Made by a program: the position numbers and the translations under genes | Shown here: one piece after another, positions 6,996 to 17,094 of the stretch | Layout: each line of letters opens with the position of its first letter | Numbering within the stretch: the stretch's first letter is position 1 | Assembly: GCA_012523405.1 (NCBI GenBank) | Contig: JAAYIN010000052.1 | Coordinates: 1-36,938 of the forward strand | Direction of reading: 5' to 3' | Source: Clostridiales bacterium | GTDB taxonomy: Bacteria; Bacillota; Clostridia; Christensenellales; Aristaeellaceae | Length of the DNA stretch: 36,938 nt | The notes under the pieces: generated by a model | Databases searched by the model: none | What the model was told of the DNA's origin: nothing | What the model saw: the letters and a program-made list of their open reading frames with translations, nothing else

Positions 6996-8366
6996 CTATT
7001 CCGTTGCGATTTTACTGTGTTTCCACTTACCCGAATAATAGAACAGGATTCCAATCCATATGGGTGTAAAGCTTGCGAATACATCACCCAGCCAGAAACC
7101 CATATATCGCATATTTAGCACCAAACCGAACAGCACCGACAAACCAATACGCAACACGAACCCATCCAGAATAGCCGTGATTAGATTGATTCTGTAATTA
7201 CCACTGCCATTGATCAATGCGTTCATGGTCGATCGTCCCGCACTGCTCATAAATGACATCACGGCAATCGGTAAAAATTCCAGCGCCAAGTCAAGCACCT
7301 CTGCCTCGTCTGTGAATATACCAAAAATATGTTTAGGGAAGGCGATAATGGCGATGGAGAGAATCACCGCAATACCCAGCGTAATGCAGAAGACCGTACG
7401 CATGATTTTTGAAACTCGTTCGTACTTCTCAGCGCCGATGTTTTGTCCGATCATCGATGACCCTGCTGTGCCCGTTGAGTTTGATACGATGTTGCAAATA
7501 TTGCTCACCTTGTTTGCAATGCCGGAGAACGCAGACACGACCACACCATAAGAGTTAATCCACGAGTTCACAAACAGCTTTGAAAACTGGATGGACGCGC
7601 TCTTGATCGCCATCGGTACACCTAGCTTAGACAATTTGATCAGCATTGCCTTATCCCAACGAAAGAAGTCCTTGGGCTTGATATGGAAATCAAACCGCTT
7701 ACGGTTTTGATATAGAAAAATAACACAGCTTATGAAACTGACCGCTTGACTGATCACAGTCGCCAGAGCTGCGCCCATCGCGCCCATTCCCAGCTGTATC
7801 ACAAATAGCAAGTCCAGCAGGATGTTTAGCACGGATGCCACGGCAATAAAAATGAAAGGATGCTTTGAATCACCCATTCCGCGCAGAACCGCGCTGACCG
7901 CATTGTATCCGCATATGAATATCAATCCCGTTATGCTAACGCCTGTATATGCAAGCGTTTCGCTCCATGCTTCGGCAGGCGTATTCATCAGCGATAGCAG
8001 CGGCTCTCGCAGCAGCAGGCAAACGATGCTCACCACCACAGCGCAGAGCGCGATGAAGGAGAACATGGTGCTAATACATACCCCCACACGATCGCGCTGG
8101 TTTTTGCCGATGTATTGCGAAATAATCACCTGACCTGCCCCTGTATAGCCCATAATGAAGAACGTAAGAAAACCGGTGATATCGCCGCCAACGGATACTG
8201 CCGATATACCGACTTTTCCCATTGCCTGTCCGACAATAATCATGTCGACCATATTATAGACGACTTGAAGTAAACTGGATAATAGCAGCGGAAACGCGAA
8301 ATTAACAAGTTGCTTTGGTACATTACCCTGCGTAAAATCTGTGACCATTGATTTCTTTTTTATCAT
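6996..8366 (-). CDS. MATE family efflux transporter
   Basis: The protein has 456 residues, the normal MATE length. It begins DFTQGNVPKQLVNFAFPLLL and has the family's VYNMVDMIIVGQ first helix, a second-repeat SVLNILLDLLFVI segment and NSTGTAGSSMIGQNIGAEK. These antiporters export cationic drugs or metabolites using Na+ or H+. Twelve hydrophobic segments are apparent. It lies 51 bp behind an MFS gene in the same direction and is the last gene of the minus-strand run. No strong ribosome site precedes the ATG. Confidence 0.9.
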   Translation of the reverse strand: MIKKKSMVTDFTQGNVPKQLVNFAFPLLLSSLLQVVYNMVDMIIVGQAMGKVGISAVSVGGDITGFLTFFIMGYTGAGQVIISQYIGKNQRDRVGVCISTMFSFIALCAVVVSIVCLLLREPLLSLMNTPAEAWSETLAYTGVSITGLIFICGYNAVSAVLRGMGDSKHPFIFIAVASVLNILLDLLFVIQLGMGAMGAALATVISQAVSFISCVIFLYQNRKRFDFHIKPKDFFRWDKAMLIKLSKLGVPMAIKSASIQFSKLFVNSWINSYGVVVSAFSGIANKVSNICNIVSNSTGTAGSSMIGQNIGAEKYERVSKIMRTVFCITLGIAVILSIAIIAFPKHIFGIFTDEAEVLDLALEFLPIAVMSFMSSAGRSTMNALINGSGNYRINLITAILDGFVLRIGLSVLFGLVLNMRYMGFWLGDVFASFTPIWIGILFYYSGKWKHSKIATE

Positions 8367-8417
8367 GTATTGTTACACTGTCTTTCTTTGCTAGCTCATC
8401 ACGCCTTTTTCAAGTGG

Positions 8418-9635
8418 TTATGCTTCTTCGCTTAACTGGTCCATGGCTGCAAAACGCTTTTCAATTCCGGCAATATGTTTGCGAAATACGATCAGGCAGA
8501 TCACGACAATTCCAAGCGGGATAATCATCAACCGCCACATCGCTGTATATCCGAACTGTGTCACAAACGTTCCAGCCATCACAGGTCCGATCAAGTTACC
8601 CAGATCATCACCAATATAGTTGGTGCTGCTTGCTGCCCCTCGTCGTTCACGAGGGACGCTCTTCATGCATAGCGTTTGCACTGAAGGCTGGCATGTACCA
8701 TAGCCAAATGCCGACACAACAGCTGACAGCAGGAACATCCACAATGAGTTTGAGATACTGATCAAAACAAACGCAAGTGCATAGCAGCACAATGCGGGAA
8801 TCAGCGTTTTTCCCAGACCATACCGATCTGACAATTTGCCGACCAACGGCCTAGCGATTAGCATGACCAGTGCATAGACCGTAAAGTACAAGCCGATGCT
8901 TGCAGAATCCACACCGCGATCCCCCGCATAGATGATCAAAAAAGCATGGACACAGGAGTAGGACGCACTCATGAGCATCATCATAGCCGCAGGAAGCAGC
9001 GCCTCTTTGGCAACCACATTATTGAGCGAAAACCGAAACTTTTTCCTTGCCGAAGACGTTGTCGTATGCACACGCGTTGCCATCACAGCAGCCATAACCA
9101 TCACGCCTGCGCCCACATAGAACGTCTGAGAATAGCCGATGCTCTCAGCAAGTGCCAAACCTACCGTAGGCCCTATCGTTTGGCAGACAACCGTCCCGAG
9201 CGAAAAATAGCTGATACCGGCAGCAAATTTCTTTGTCGGCAATGAATCAGACGCAAGTGCGAGACATACCGTTGCCGAGAATGCCTGTCCAGCGCCTTGC
9301 ACCAACCTGAAAATAATCAGATGATTGACTGAGCTGGAAATGCCATAGCCGAAATAAGAAATCGCCATCACAAGGGCAGACCCCATCAAAATATACTTTC
9401 GGTTGAAGGTATCATTAACAGGTCCCGCAATCAACTTGAAAATCAGAGCTGTTACTGCAAAAGCACTAGACACCACACCAACCATCACAGCAGACGCACC
9501 TAGCAAATCGGCATATTTGGTGATAAGTGTAGACATCATCTGTTTACTCAGGTTCAAAAACATATTGGCGACAAAAATGCTAATGAATGTTTTATTCCAT
9601 ATCGTTGTTGGCTGCGCAGTCTGAATACTTTGCAT
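8418..9635 (-). CDS. MFS transporter
   Basis: A 405-residue, twelve-helix MFS protein. Motif A reads GPVNDTFNRKYILMG in the first half and GKLSDRYGLGKTLIP in the second, and RLVQGAGQAFSA is the usual segment following helix 4. It belongs to the broad drug/metabolite exporter group; the substrate is unknown. The ATG at 9635 is supported by AAGGAGT 8 nt upstream. It starts 50 bp after the mutarotase-fold gene, so it may be cotranscribed with the carbohydrate genes, or at least with MATE. Confidence 0.9.
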   Translation of the reverse strand: MQSIQTAQPTTIWNKTFISIFVANMFLNLSKQMMSTLITKYADLLGASAVMVGVVSSAFAVTALIFKLIAGPVNDTFNRKYILMGSALVMAISYFGYGISSSVNHLIIFRLVQGAGQAFSATVCLALASDSLPTKKFAAGISYFSLGTVVCQTIGPTVGLALAESIGYSQTFYVGAGVMVMAAVMATRVHTTTSSARKKFRFSLNNVVAKEALLPAAMMMLMSASYSCVHAFLIIYAGDRGVDSASIGLYFTVYALVMLIARPLVGKLSDRYGLGKTLIPALCCYALAFVLISISNSLWMFLLSAVVSAFGYGTCQPSVQTLCMKSVPRERRGAASSTNYIGDDLGNLIGPVMAGTFVTQFGYTAMWRLMIIPLGIVVICLIVFRKHIAGIEKRFAAMDQLSEEA

Positions 9636-9685
9636 TTTGTATCACTCCTTTATTCACTGATCGAATGATTCGAAACCATCGATTG

Positions 9686-10577
9686 TTAAGGCGCAAACGT
9701 CCATTTGCGCTGATAAGAATGCCGTTGATTGGGAAGGAGTGAAAACCGCGTAACGATTTCTGGTGACACGATATGATTCATCGCCCATACAACCACATGA
9801 TGAACATCCGCATTGGTCTCCTCCGTAATCTGGCAGCTTTTGCCGTCCGTGTACAATGTCCATTGAAAAGGCGCTGCCATATCGGATTTATCAGGCATCC
9901 TTGCCTCGATCAGCGCTGGTGTCACGCAAGTATCTTTGAAGGAAAATCCATCCTTTGTTCCAATCAGTGAACCGCCTGGAATTTTGGATTCCAAGCCTTC
10001 TTGAGAAGGCAGCATGGGCATTTTCAGGTGATGGTGCCTGTCGATTGGTGCACCGTTTAAAGAAACAAAATTATGACAGTATTCCTCAAGCACAAGTGCT
10101 TTGCTTCCGACATTTTCATAGCAATAATCCACCGTAATAGCGCAGTCATCCACTGTCACCTTTTTCTCCTGGCGCAGACCAATCCCCTTATATAGAAGCG
10201 GCTCGACCCTAAAGATCGCGCAATGGTCCGTATGCTCTGCCGTAATGGGAAAGTCATCACACGGATACTGCTTTGCAAAATCATAGTTTTGATGAGACAG
10301 CTGCAAAAGACCAACACCAAACTTTGGATATAGGTCCTCTCTCTGGCTGCCAAGCAGGCTCCGCAATGGATATTTCGCTGCATAGTCCAACTGCCACACT
10401 CCCCTCGCCCTCTGGCTCGCAAAAGTGGCATCTATCATTAAATTTCACTTGGCTAATAGACCCGCTTCTGTCAAACCTTGTACCATGATGGGCATTGGGT
10501 TCACAAATTGTCACAGCCAAATGTTTGCTCGTCAGTATCAATCTACTTTTCCACCCTTTCAAGCGTTTGGAATCCAT
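9686..10577 (-). pseudogene. Galactose-mutarotase-fold (aldose 1-epimerase-like) protein, frameshifted
   Basis: Two overlapping minus-strand frames together make one protein of about 297 residues. The N-terminal part starts at 10577 (MDSKRLKGWKSRLI, HHGTRFDRSGSISQVKF, HFCEPEGEG, AVGLCSEISI, AWQPE). The rest continues in another frame (YPKFGVGLLQL, DVHHVVVWAMNHIVSPEIVT). The GTRF and KFGVGLL segments are typical of aldose-epimerase-like proteins acting on sugars. The switch falls in a short GA repeat (10338-10344); adding one GA unit joins PERED with LYPKFGVG. This is either slippage or a sequencing error. The gene lies in a carbohydrate-transport context. No strong ribosome site is seen. Confidence 0.65.
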
Positions 10578-10835
10578 TATCTGTCATTTCTCTAAAAGTT
10601 CAAAATCACTCCGTCGAGCAAAGCCAAAAGATGCTTTACCCCGCCGCCTATTCCCTATCAAATTATATCGACTCCAGCACCCTTTATACAGGCGTAAAAA
10701 TCTAGAGTCTTGAGACATATTCTGTTTATCCCTCAAAAACATGTACTATATAAAATCCAAATTTGTCTCATTGAGCTTGTCACTCACGAGCCTGCAAGAC
10801 ATGGCAAAGCTCACTGCCTACCACTGGATAAGCAA

Positions 10836-11486
10836 TCAATCGTCGCGAGAATCCATTATTCCTTTGCCAAAACAGCTATTTTCCACTTCTTTTTGAATGA
10901 GCTCCGTCTCGTCCCGCTTTTGCACGACTTCCTTGGAAGCTTTGCTAACGTCCATCTTGATACGATCCCAGCGTCTGTTGATCAAAATCGAAATGACGAT
11001 ACACAGCAAGTATCCAGCTCCGACAACCAGCTCCAGCCTATCAAATGTCCCTTGATGTGTAAGCTGATACCAAATATCCACAATCAGCGCAATGCACAGC
11101 AAAGCGATGGTCACGTAAGTACCACAAGTAATGGTGATATGAATCGTACGAAATTCCCAGTTTGGAATATCATGCTTTGCAAAGATATAATTCAAAACCC
11201 CGTAAGCCGTACATCCGATTCCGATAATGCCTAGACCAGCAGGCAGCATCACCATACGCGCCGAATTGCTGGGTACGGGTATGGCAAGAACGCTCATATA
11301 AACAATGCATTGGCATAGTGCCAGGAGAAATAGGAGCCATTTGATTTTCAAGGATGCTTGTTTGGACATCTTGGGATGATAGAGCTCACCCTTGTAGACA
11401 TACGTCGTGCGAGCTTTCTTTCCATCCTGTGACGGCTGCACTACGCGCTCATACTCCTGGACACCCATTTGAAAACGCTTTCCCAT
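10836..11486 (-). CDS. Four-helix membrane protein of unknown function
   Basis: The protein has 216 residues. A soluble N-terminus (GKRFQMGVQEYERVVQPSQD, then TYVYKGELYHP) is followed by four hydrophobic segments at about 50-70, 80-105, 125-145 and 155-175, and a charged C-terminal tail (about 180-216) that could form a coiled coil. I recognise no catalytic motif. ATG 11486 follows AAGGGAG by about 6 nt and is preferred over an upstream in-frame codon. It begins 60 bp after the AraC-type regulator gene, so it is probably cotranscribed with the peptide-type transporter operon. A role in sensing or transport is only a guess from position. Confidence 0.7.
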   Translation of the reverse strand: MGKRFQMGVQEYERVVQPSQDGKKARTTYVYKGELYHPKMSKQASLKIKWLLFLLALCQCIVYMSVLAIPVPSNSARMVMLPAGLGIIGIGCTAYGVLNYIFAKHDIPNWEFRTIHITITCGTYVTIALLCIALIVDIWYQLTHQGTFDRLELVVGAGYLLCIVISILINRRWDRIKMDVSKASKEVVQKRDETELIQKEVENSCFGKGIMDSRDD

Positions 11487-11546
11487 TGTTACTCCCTTGT
11501 GCATGTGACGTTAATTGGCTGCGCCATCATGCAGATTTTCTTTATC

Positions 11547-13130
11547 TCATTGATAGCTGCTCTTATATGCCTTGGGCGGCATGCCAACCAGCTGCTTAAA
11601 CTTCTTGCTGAAATAACGCTGATCGACATAACCCACGCTATTTGCTACTTCGCTTATGTTTTTATCGCCTTTTTTCAGCATTTCCATCGCAACATGAATA
11701 CGCTTTTGAGTTACGAATTCTGAAAAATTACACCCAATTTCCCTTTTAAAGAGATATGAAAAGTAAACTGGGCTAAGCTTCACGATATTGGCAACCCGTT
11801 CCAGATCCAAAGACTGAGCATAGTTCTCTTCAATATATTCCACAGCCATGCGCACAGTCAGTGATTTCTTGAGTTGGTTGGCATTGTTGATTTGATCGAT
11901 CAGTTTCAGCAAGCTCTCCAAATAATCACTCTTAAACTCAGCGGTGGTCCTGGAACTCTTGAGCTTGCCCGTTAGAGTGCTTTTTAGTTCGGTTGCATCC
12001 GTGATAGAGTTTAGAAGCTCTCCATTTACCTCAAAGAACAGATTGAATATATCATCGCTCCAAATCTTTGCTTTTTCATTTTTCAGTGTACTATCCGGCA
12101 ATCCAAAAAACTCCGTCACATTCTTTTCGAATTGTTCAGCGTCCAGCGCCTTAACCGCTTTGCGCGTTTCGTAGGTCAACGTGCTGATTTTGCTCATGAT
12201 TTCATCTGGAAAATCATCGCTTTGCTTGTCGTAATACAGTGTTTTCCCAAGGCTGCTATCCGTACGAGACCAGCTTGCTATATCAGCCTCGTCATTGGAA
12301 AGCTTACAGCCTGTGAGTGCATCCACTGCGCTTCCGATGCAGAGCGTAACGCTGAATTTTCCCTCAATGGATGGCAAATGTGCCAGCCCTTCACGCAGCT
12401 CTTCCATTGTTTTTCGGAGCTGCTTGTCGTTTTGCTTGCTATAGTTAACAAGAAACTTGAAGCCCGTGATCTGTCTTGCACAGATTACATCAAAGCAATG
12501 AGGAAGCAATACGCCATGGGTCACGCCGATCATTTGCTGGCATTGTATATCCGTAATACCATAAATGCCGTCCTTTGAATAATTATCAAAGCGCAGAAAT
12601 GCTACACGAAACAAGCCTTCATGAAAATGCGTACTGAATATCTCATTGATCTTGGGTAGATTGTGACTTATTGTCCCAGACCAAATATCATACTTGATGA
12701 ATTTCTGCCTGATTGCTCTGATATGCCGCTGGATCGCTGCATAGGTCGTATCGTTCTGCGTCTTTTCCTTGATGCGAGAAATGCATTGATGAAGCATCTG
12801 CGCCCCATAAGGCTGCAGCAACAAACCATCCACATGCAGCTCAAGGCAGTCATTGACCTCTGCGATATTCTCCTGTGTGCCCAGCGCGAGGCAGGCAGTC
12901 CACATATTCTGTCTGCGCATATATTCAATGCACTCAGCCAAAGGCATATCCCCAAGATGCGACGAAGCAATGATAAGGAATGGATCATGCTTGCGCACTG
13001 CTGCAATCAGCGACACCGAGTCAGCCGCTTCCGCCGCGCAAACAATCTCCAACTCTTTCCAGTCAATCGATTGCCGTATGCAGGCGCGCTGCGCTTCATC
13101 TGGAATAGCGATGACTACATTGCCTATCAT
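11547..13130 (-). CDS. AraC-family regulator with a degenerate response-regulator receiver domain
   Basis: The 527-residue protein is organised like YesN-type response regulators: a receiver-like domain (1-120), a long linker, and two AraC helix-turn-helix units at the C-terminus (VRMAVEYIEENYAQSLDLER onward, then KNISEVANSVGYVDQRYFSK). In the receiver, the usual phospho-acceptor Asp is replaced (LIIASSHLGDMP in place of LIITDxxMP) and the late Lys before Pro is Gln (LLLQPYG). Phosphorylation is therefore unlikely, and no histidine kinase is adjacent. ATG 13130 is preferred because AGGAG lies 8 nt upstream. It lies between oppF and the membrane protein and is likely to regulate this operon. 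Confidence 0.85.
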   Translation of the reverse strand: MIGNVVIAIPDEAQRACIRQSIDWKELEIVCAAEAADSVSLIAAVRKHDPFLIIASSHLGDMPLAECIEYMRRQNMWTACLALGTQENIAEVNDCLELHVDGLLLQPYGAQMLHQCISRIKEKTQNDTTYAAIQRHIRAIRQKFIKYDIWSGTISHNLPKINEIFSTHFHEGLFRVAFLRFDNYSKDGIYGITDIQCQQMIGVTHGVLLPHCFDVICARQITGFKFLVNYSKQNDKQLRKTMEELREGLAHLPSIEGKFSVTLCIGSAVDALTGCKLSNDEADIASWSRTDSSLGKTLYYDKQSDDFPDEIMSKISTLTYETRKAVKALDAEQFEKNVTEFFGLPDSTLKNEKAKIWSDDIFNLFFEVNGELLNSITDATELKSTLTGKLKSSRTTAEFKSDYLESLLKLIDQINNANQLKKSLTVRMAVEYIEENYAQSLDLERVANIVKLSPVYFSYLFKREIGCNFSEFVTQKRIHVAMEMLKKGDKNISEVANSVGYVDQRYFSKKFKQLVGMPPKAYKSSYQ

Positions 13131-13205
13131 GTTTGTCACTCCTAGTTTCATTTGATACGATTATATCCTTTATCGCTCACAATCACAATGTTCAGCAGTT
13201 TTTAT

Positions 13206-14165
13206 TCACGAAAACCCGTTGAGCTCCTTGACTCTGCAGCATGAAACAAAATGATTAGCCGAAATCTCTTCAAGCTTCATCGGCTGCTTGCACGCGGGGG
13301 TGGCATACAGGCAGCGAGCAGCAAATCTGCATCCGGGCTCCGGATCAATGGGTGATACGATTTCGCCCTTGAGCTCAATGCGCTTATGCGGCGTGTGAAT
13401 ATCCACAGAAGGGATGGCCGAAAGCAAAGCTTTGGTATATGGATGCATCGGAGAGATAAAGAGTTCTTTGGAAGGACAGGTTTCGACCAGCTGTCCAAGA
13501 TACATCACGCAAATATGCGTGGAAATATGACGGACAACCGAAAGATCATGGGTAACGAACATATAGGTCAGCTTGCGTTCCTGCTGCAAATCCATCAGAA
13601 GATTCAGGATTTGCGCTTGGATCGACACGTCCAATGCAGACACAGGTTCATCGCACATCACAAATTTTGGGCTGAGTGCCAGCGCTCGGCCAATACCCAC
13701 GCGCTGCCGTCTGCCGCCATCCAGTTCATGAGGATAGGCATACCACAAGCGCTGCTCGATCCCAACCATATCCATCAGCCGTTCCGTCTCCACATCCAGT
13801 TCCTGCTTGCTAAAGCGCTCGGACAGCAAAAGCGGTTCTCTAATGGTATCGCGCACCGTCATGCGGGGATTGAGCGAGGAGTAGGGGTCCTGAAAAATAA
13901 TCTGCATGTCTTCCCGAAGCGCTGCAAGCTTATGGCTGTTTACATGGGTGACATCTTCGCCCTGGTAAAGGATTTCGCCGCCAGTGCTTTCTAGCAAATG
14001 AATAACCGTGCGGCCAAGCGTTGACTTACCGCAGCCTGATTCGCCTACAACGCCCATCGTGGTTCCTTCTTCAATTTTGAAGCTGACATCATCTACAGCA
14101 TGCACCATACCACGCGAGGTCTGGAAATATTTTTTTAGATTCTTTACCTCAATAAATGATGCCAT
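13206..14165 (-). CDS. Oligopeptide-type ABC transporter ATPase, OppF/DppF-like
   Basis: A 319-residue nucleotide-binding subunit. Walker A is GESGCGKST (41-49), the Q-loop region is [12 protein letters not shown], Walker B is [13 protein letters not shown], and a C-terminal Cys-rich OppF/DppF tail ([16 protein letters not shown]) binds iron-sulphur or zinc in relatives. The signature reads LDGGRRQR (148-155) instead of LSGGQ. It overlaps oppD by 17 bp, so translation is coupled. It should pair with OppD to power import through OppB/OppC. Confidence 0.92.
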   Translation of the reverse strand: MASFIEVKNLKKYFQTSRGMVHAVDDVSFKIEEGTTMGVVGESGCGKSTLGRTVIHLLESTGGEILYQGEDVTHVNSHKLAALREDMQIIFQDPYSSLNPRMTVRDTIREPLLLSERFSKQELDVETERLMDMVGIEQRLWYAYPHELDGGRRQRVGIGRALALSPKFVMCDEPVSALDVSIQAQILNLLMDLQQERKLTYMFVTHDLSVVRHISTHICVMYLGQLVETCPSKELFISPMHPYTKALLSAIPSVDIHTPHKRIELKGEIVSPIDPEPGCRFAARCLYATPACKQPMKLEEISANHFVSCCRVKELNGFS

Positions 14166-15156
14166 CTTGCACCTCCTGCTTTTCTAGGCAACAGCAACGA
14201 CACAGGTGCCCAGGGGTGATTTCTTCAATTGCAATTTCCGTCTCCCTGCACTGATCTGTTGCGTGCGGGCAGCGTGGATTGAACTTGCAGCCAACGGGTA
14301 GATTGGTCGGGTCTGGCGGCATGCCCAGAATCGGAGATAAGCGCGCGGCATCATCAGTCATTTTTGGCAGCGAAGCAAATAGCCCCCTCGTATACGGGTG
14401 CAGCGGATGATCGAAGACATCAATCAATGAGCCGTACTCGACGATTTGTCCGGCATACATAACCGCTACATGATCACAGTTTTCCGCCACCACACCAAGG
14501 TCATGCGTAATCAAGACCATCGCTGTATTGGAATCTTTTTGGAGCTTGCGAATCATTTCCAGCACCTGCGCCTGAATCGTTACATCCAGTGCGGTGGTGG
14601 GTTCATCTGCAAGCAGAAGGTCCGGATTGCACGCCAGTGCCATCGCAATGACCACGCGCTGCTGCATGCCGCCCGAAAACTGATGTGGATATTCTCTAGC
14701 TCGATCCGCAGCAATGCCCACCTTTTCCAGCATTGCAATCGCACGCTCCCCCGCTTCTTTTCGTCCGCATTTGTCATGCAATCCGATTACCTCGGCAATC
14801 TGATTTTTGACACGCTTTACAGGGTTTAGCGCCGTCATAGGATCTTGGAAAATCATAGAGATTTTTGTACCTCGGTATTTTCTCATTTCCTTTTGAGGTA
14901 GTGTCAGCAGGTTCTTTCCTTCCAAGAGAACTTCACCGCTGACAATTTTAGCAGGCGGCTCCTGCAAAATACGCATGATTGATTTAGCCGTTGTTGTTTT
15001 TCCAGCGCCGGTTTCTCCGACAAGTCCCAGTGTCTTTCCTTTTTCAAGCGTCAATGAGACACCGTTGACAGCCTGTACAATCTTTCCATCCGACGTATAT
15101 TGAACCACTAGATCGCGAACAGAAAGGAATGTTGAACTTTGATGATTCTTTTCCAT
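14149..15156 (-). CDS. Oligopeptide-type ABC transporter ATPase, OppD/DppD-like
   Basis: A 335-residue ATPase with Walker [10 protein letters not shown], the signature FSGGMQQRV, Walker [13 protein letters not shown], and the Cys-containing C-terminal extension ([14 protein letters not shown]) of the Opp/Dpp group. It starts 16 bp after oppC and overlaps oppF. Unlike OppF here, it keeps a near-canonical signature motif. Confidence 0.93.
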   Translation of the reverse strand: MEKNHQSSTFLSVRDLVVQYTSDGKIVQAVNGVSLTLEKGKTLGLVGETGAGKTTTAKSIMRILQEPPAKIVSGEVLLEGKNLLTLPQKEMRKYRGTKISMIFQDPMTALNPVKRVKNQIAEVIGLHDKCGRKEAGERAIAMLEKVGIAADRAREYPHQFSGGMQQRVVIAMALACNPDLLLADEPTTALDVTIQAQVLEMIRKLQKDSNTAMVLITHDLGVVAENCDHVAVMYAGQIVEYGSLIDVFDHPLHPYTRGLFASLPKMTDDAARLSPILGMPPDPTNLPVGCKFNPRCPHATDQCRETEIAIEEITPGHLCRCCCLEKQEVQDGIIY

Positions 15157-15172
15157 ATCGTTTTCATTCCTC

Positions 15173-16057
15173 CTATTTCTTTAGTTTCGGATCCAGCGCA
15201 TCACGCAAAGCATCGCTGAAAAGATTAAAAGCAAGTACGAAGATCATAATGAACAGACCGGGAAACAATGTCAGATGAGGATAGTTCATAATATAATCTT
15301 TACCATTTGTCAGCATTGCGCCCCATTCCGGATAAGGCGGCTGCACGCCAAGCCCAATATAGCTTAAGCTTGCAGCGGCGAGCACTGCTGAGGAGATTGA
15401 ATTGGAGATAGATACGAGCACAGGTGCCATCGCATTGGGCACAACATAGTTCATAATAATGCGAGAACTCTTGCAGTTGATGGATGTAGCCGCCTCGACG
15501 TAGTCCATGCCCCTAACGGTCAGGATGCTAGCACGCATCGTTCGCACCGTACCCGGGATACTGGATACACCCAGTGCGAGCACAGTTGGTATATAGCCAG
15601 AGCCGAGTACTGCCGCTACTACAATTGCCAGCAAAATAGAGGGTAGTGCTTGGAAGATATCCACAACTCGCATGATAACAAGATCGGTCTTTCCGCCAAA
15701 GAACCCTGCGATTGAACCGATGAGCACACCGCCCACCGTGCCCAGCAATGTGGAGAGAATACCGATACCGATTGAATAGCGGCCACCATATAGCAGGCGT
15801 GTCAGAATGTCACGTCCCATTGAGTCACATCCACACGGATGCTCCAGTGAAGGAGTCGCAAAAGCATCTAAGATGCTAATTTTAGTATACGAATAAGGAG
15901 AAATCAGCGGAGCAAAGATCGATAGCAATACCAGCATAGTAATGATGACAATACCAAAAATACAACTTTTTGTCTTCAGCAGCGACTTCATGACAAGCAT
16001 ATTGCTGCTGCTGTGTTTTTCTTTTTTGATTTTTACCTTTACTGTTTCATTCTTCAT
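15173..16057 (-). CDS. Oligopeptide-type ABC transporter permease, OppC/DppC-like
   Basis: A 294-residue permease. The N-terminal helix (CIFGIVIITMLVLLSIFAPL) is followed by ISPYSYTKISILDAFATPSL, the substrate-side loop with HPCGCDSMGRDILTRLLYGG, and the EAA loop DYVEAATSINCKSSRIIMNY. The start MKNETVK at 16057 is chosen because it is where OppC-like sequence begins and it overlaps the oppB stop by 11 bp; a longer frame upstream is an out-of-family extension over oppB. It forms the channel with OppB. Confidence 0.92.
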   Translation of the reverse strand: MKNETVKVKIKKEKHSSSNMLVMKSLLKTKSCIFGIVIITMLVLLSIFAPLISPYSYTKISILDAFATPSLEHPCGCDSMGRDILTRLLYGGRYSIGIGILSTLLGTVGGVLIGSIAGFFGGKTDLVIMRVVDIFQALPSILLAIVVAAVLGSGYIPTVLALGVSSIPGTVRTMRASILTVRGMDYVEAATSINCKSSRIIMNYVVPNAMAPVLVSISNSISSAVLAAASLSYIGLGVQPPYPEWGAMLTNGKDYIMNYPHLTLFPGLFIMIFVLAFNLFSDALRDALDPKLKK

Positions 16058-17006
16058 GTTTTTTACTCGCCTTCTTCCCCTCGTATTGCGCTTTGATGCG
16101 AGGATCAATGAATGCATACAAAAGATCCACGAGCAGCATGACAATGCCGAATACAAAAGCAACAAAGATGACAGAGCCTTGGCAGGCTGTATAATCGCGA
16201 GCATTAATTGCCTTGACCATATATGCCCCAATTCCCGGTATTCCGAATACATTTTCAATGATCAGCGTACCGCCAAGCATTGCACCAAAGCAATTACCAA
16301 CGCCGGTAACAATGGGAATCAATGCATTTGGGAATGCATGACGAATGAGCACATTGAATTCAGATACGCCCTTGGATCGTGCTGTTGTTACATAATCCGC
16401 ACGAATAACCTCTAGCATACTCGAACGTGTCAGACGAACATTGCCCGCTATGCCGGCGGCTGCATTGGCTATGCACGGAAGGATTTGGTACTCGATTCCG
16501 CCCATGCCTTGGGACGGTAACCAGCGTAATTGTACTGCAAATAACATGATCAATATTTCAGCCAGCCAGAACTGGGGCATCGAAACGCCCACAAGCGACA
16601 CCGTCAGCGCAAACTTATCCACCAGCGAATCTTGGTATACAGCAGCAACCATTCCAAGCGGTATGCCGATACCAAATCCAACGATGACCGTGCCAATGGC
16701 AATAATCAGTGTTCTGGGGAAACGTTCCAGCAACGCAGTCGTAACACTGATCCCTTGAATGTAGGAGGTACCGAAGTCAAGCTTTGTTACGATGTTCTTG
16801 ATGTATTGGAACAGCTGAATGATATAAGGTTCATTCAGACCCATGGATTCGCGATAAGCTTCCCGCTGTACGTCTGTGGAAGATGATCCTAAAACAATGG
16901 CCGCAACATCACCGGGCACAAAATACATCAAGGTGAAAATCAAGATTGTAACGCCCAGCAGAACAGGTATCATTAGTAATATTCTCTTGGATATATATCT
17001 GCCCAT
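16047..17006 (-). CDS. Oligopeptide-type ABC transporter permease, OppB/DppB-like
   Basis: A 319-residue permease with six helices. The N-terminus MGRYISKRILLMIPVLLGVT, the PGDVAAI loop, the segment LGLNEPY-like (SMGLNEPYIIQLFQY) and the EAA loop DYVTTARSKGVSEFNVLIRH are all typical. It follows the binding-protein gene with 88 bp between, where a hairpin is located. OppC overlaps its 3' end. Confidence 0.93.
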   Translation of the reverse strand: MGRYISKRILLMIPVLLGVTILIFTLMYFVPGDVAAIVLGSSSTDVQREAYRESMGLNEPYIIQLFQYIKNIVTKLDFGTSYIQGISVTTALLERFPRTLIIAIGTVIVGFGIGIPLGMVAAVYQDSLVDKFALTVSLVGVSMPQFWLAEILIMLFAVQLRWLPSQGMGGIEYQILPCIANAAAGIAGNVRLTRSSMLEVIRADYVTTARSKGVSEFNVLIRHAFPNALIPIVTGVGNCFGAMLGGTLIIENVFGIPGIGAYMVKAINARDYTACQGSVIFVAFVFGIVMLLVDLLYAFIDPRIKAQYEGKKASKKHEE

Positions 17007-17023
17007 ATAGTTACCCCTTTTTT

Positions 17024-17061
17024 AGCTAAAGCCCAGAACGAGAAGGCTCTAGGCTTTAGCT
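17024..17061 (-). other. Intercistronic hairpin between the binding-protein gene and oppB
   Basis: AGCTAAAGCC (17024-17033) pairs perfectly with 17052-17061. In the minus-strand RNA it is followed by A and G residues, not a U tract. It is more likely an mRNA-stability element favouring the binding-protein message than a terminator. Confidence 0.55.
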
Positions 17062-17094
17062 TTATCACAGTATCATTCGGTGTCTGTCTTGTAC

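Noticed and set aside
10578-10835. Possible promoter or small gene between the membrane protein and the mutarotase-fold gene
   Set aside because: A TATAAT-like box occurs on the minus strand but without a usable -35, and no reading frame is convincing.
12132-13145. Long plus-strand frames opposite the AraC-type regulator
   Set aside because: Antisense shadows; the minus-strand reading gives clear domain structure.
13386-13994. 202-residue plus-strand open frame inside oppF
   Set aside because: Antisense to a clear ATPase gene and rich in His/Arg with no motif.
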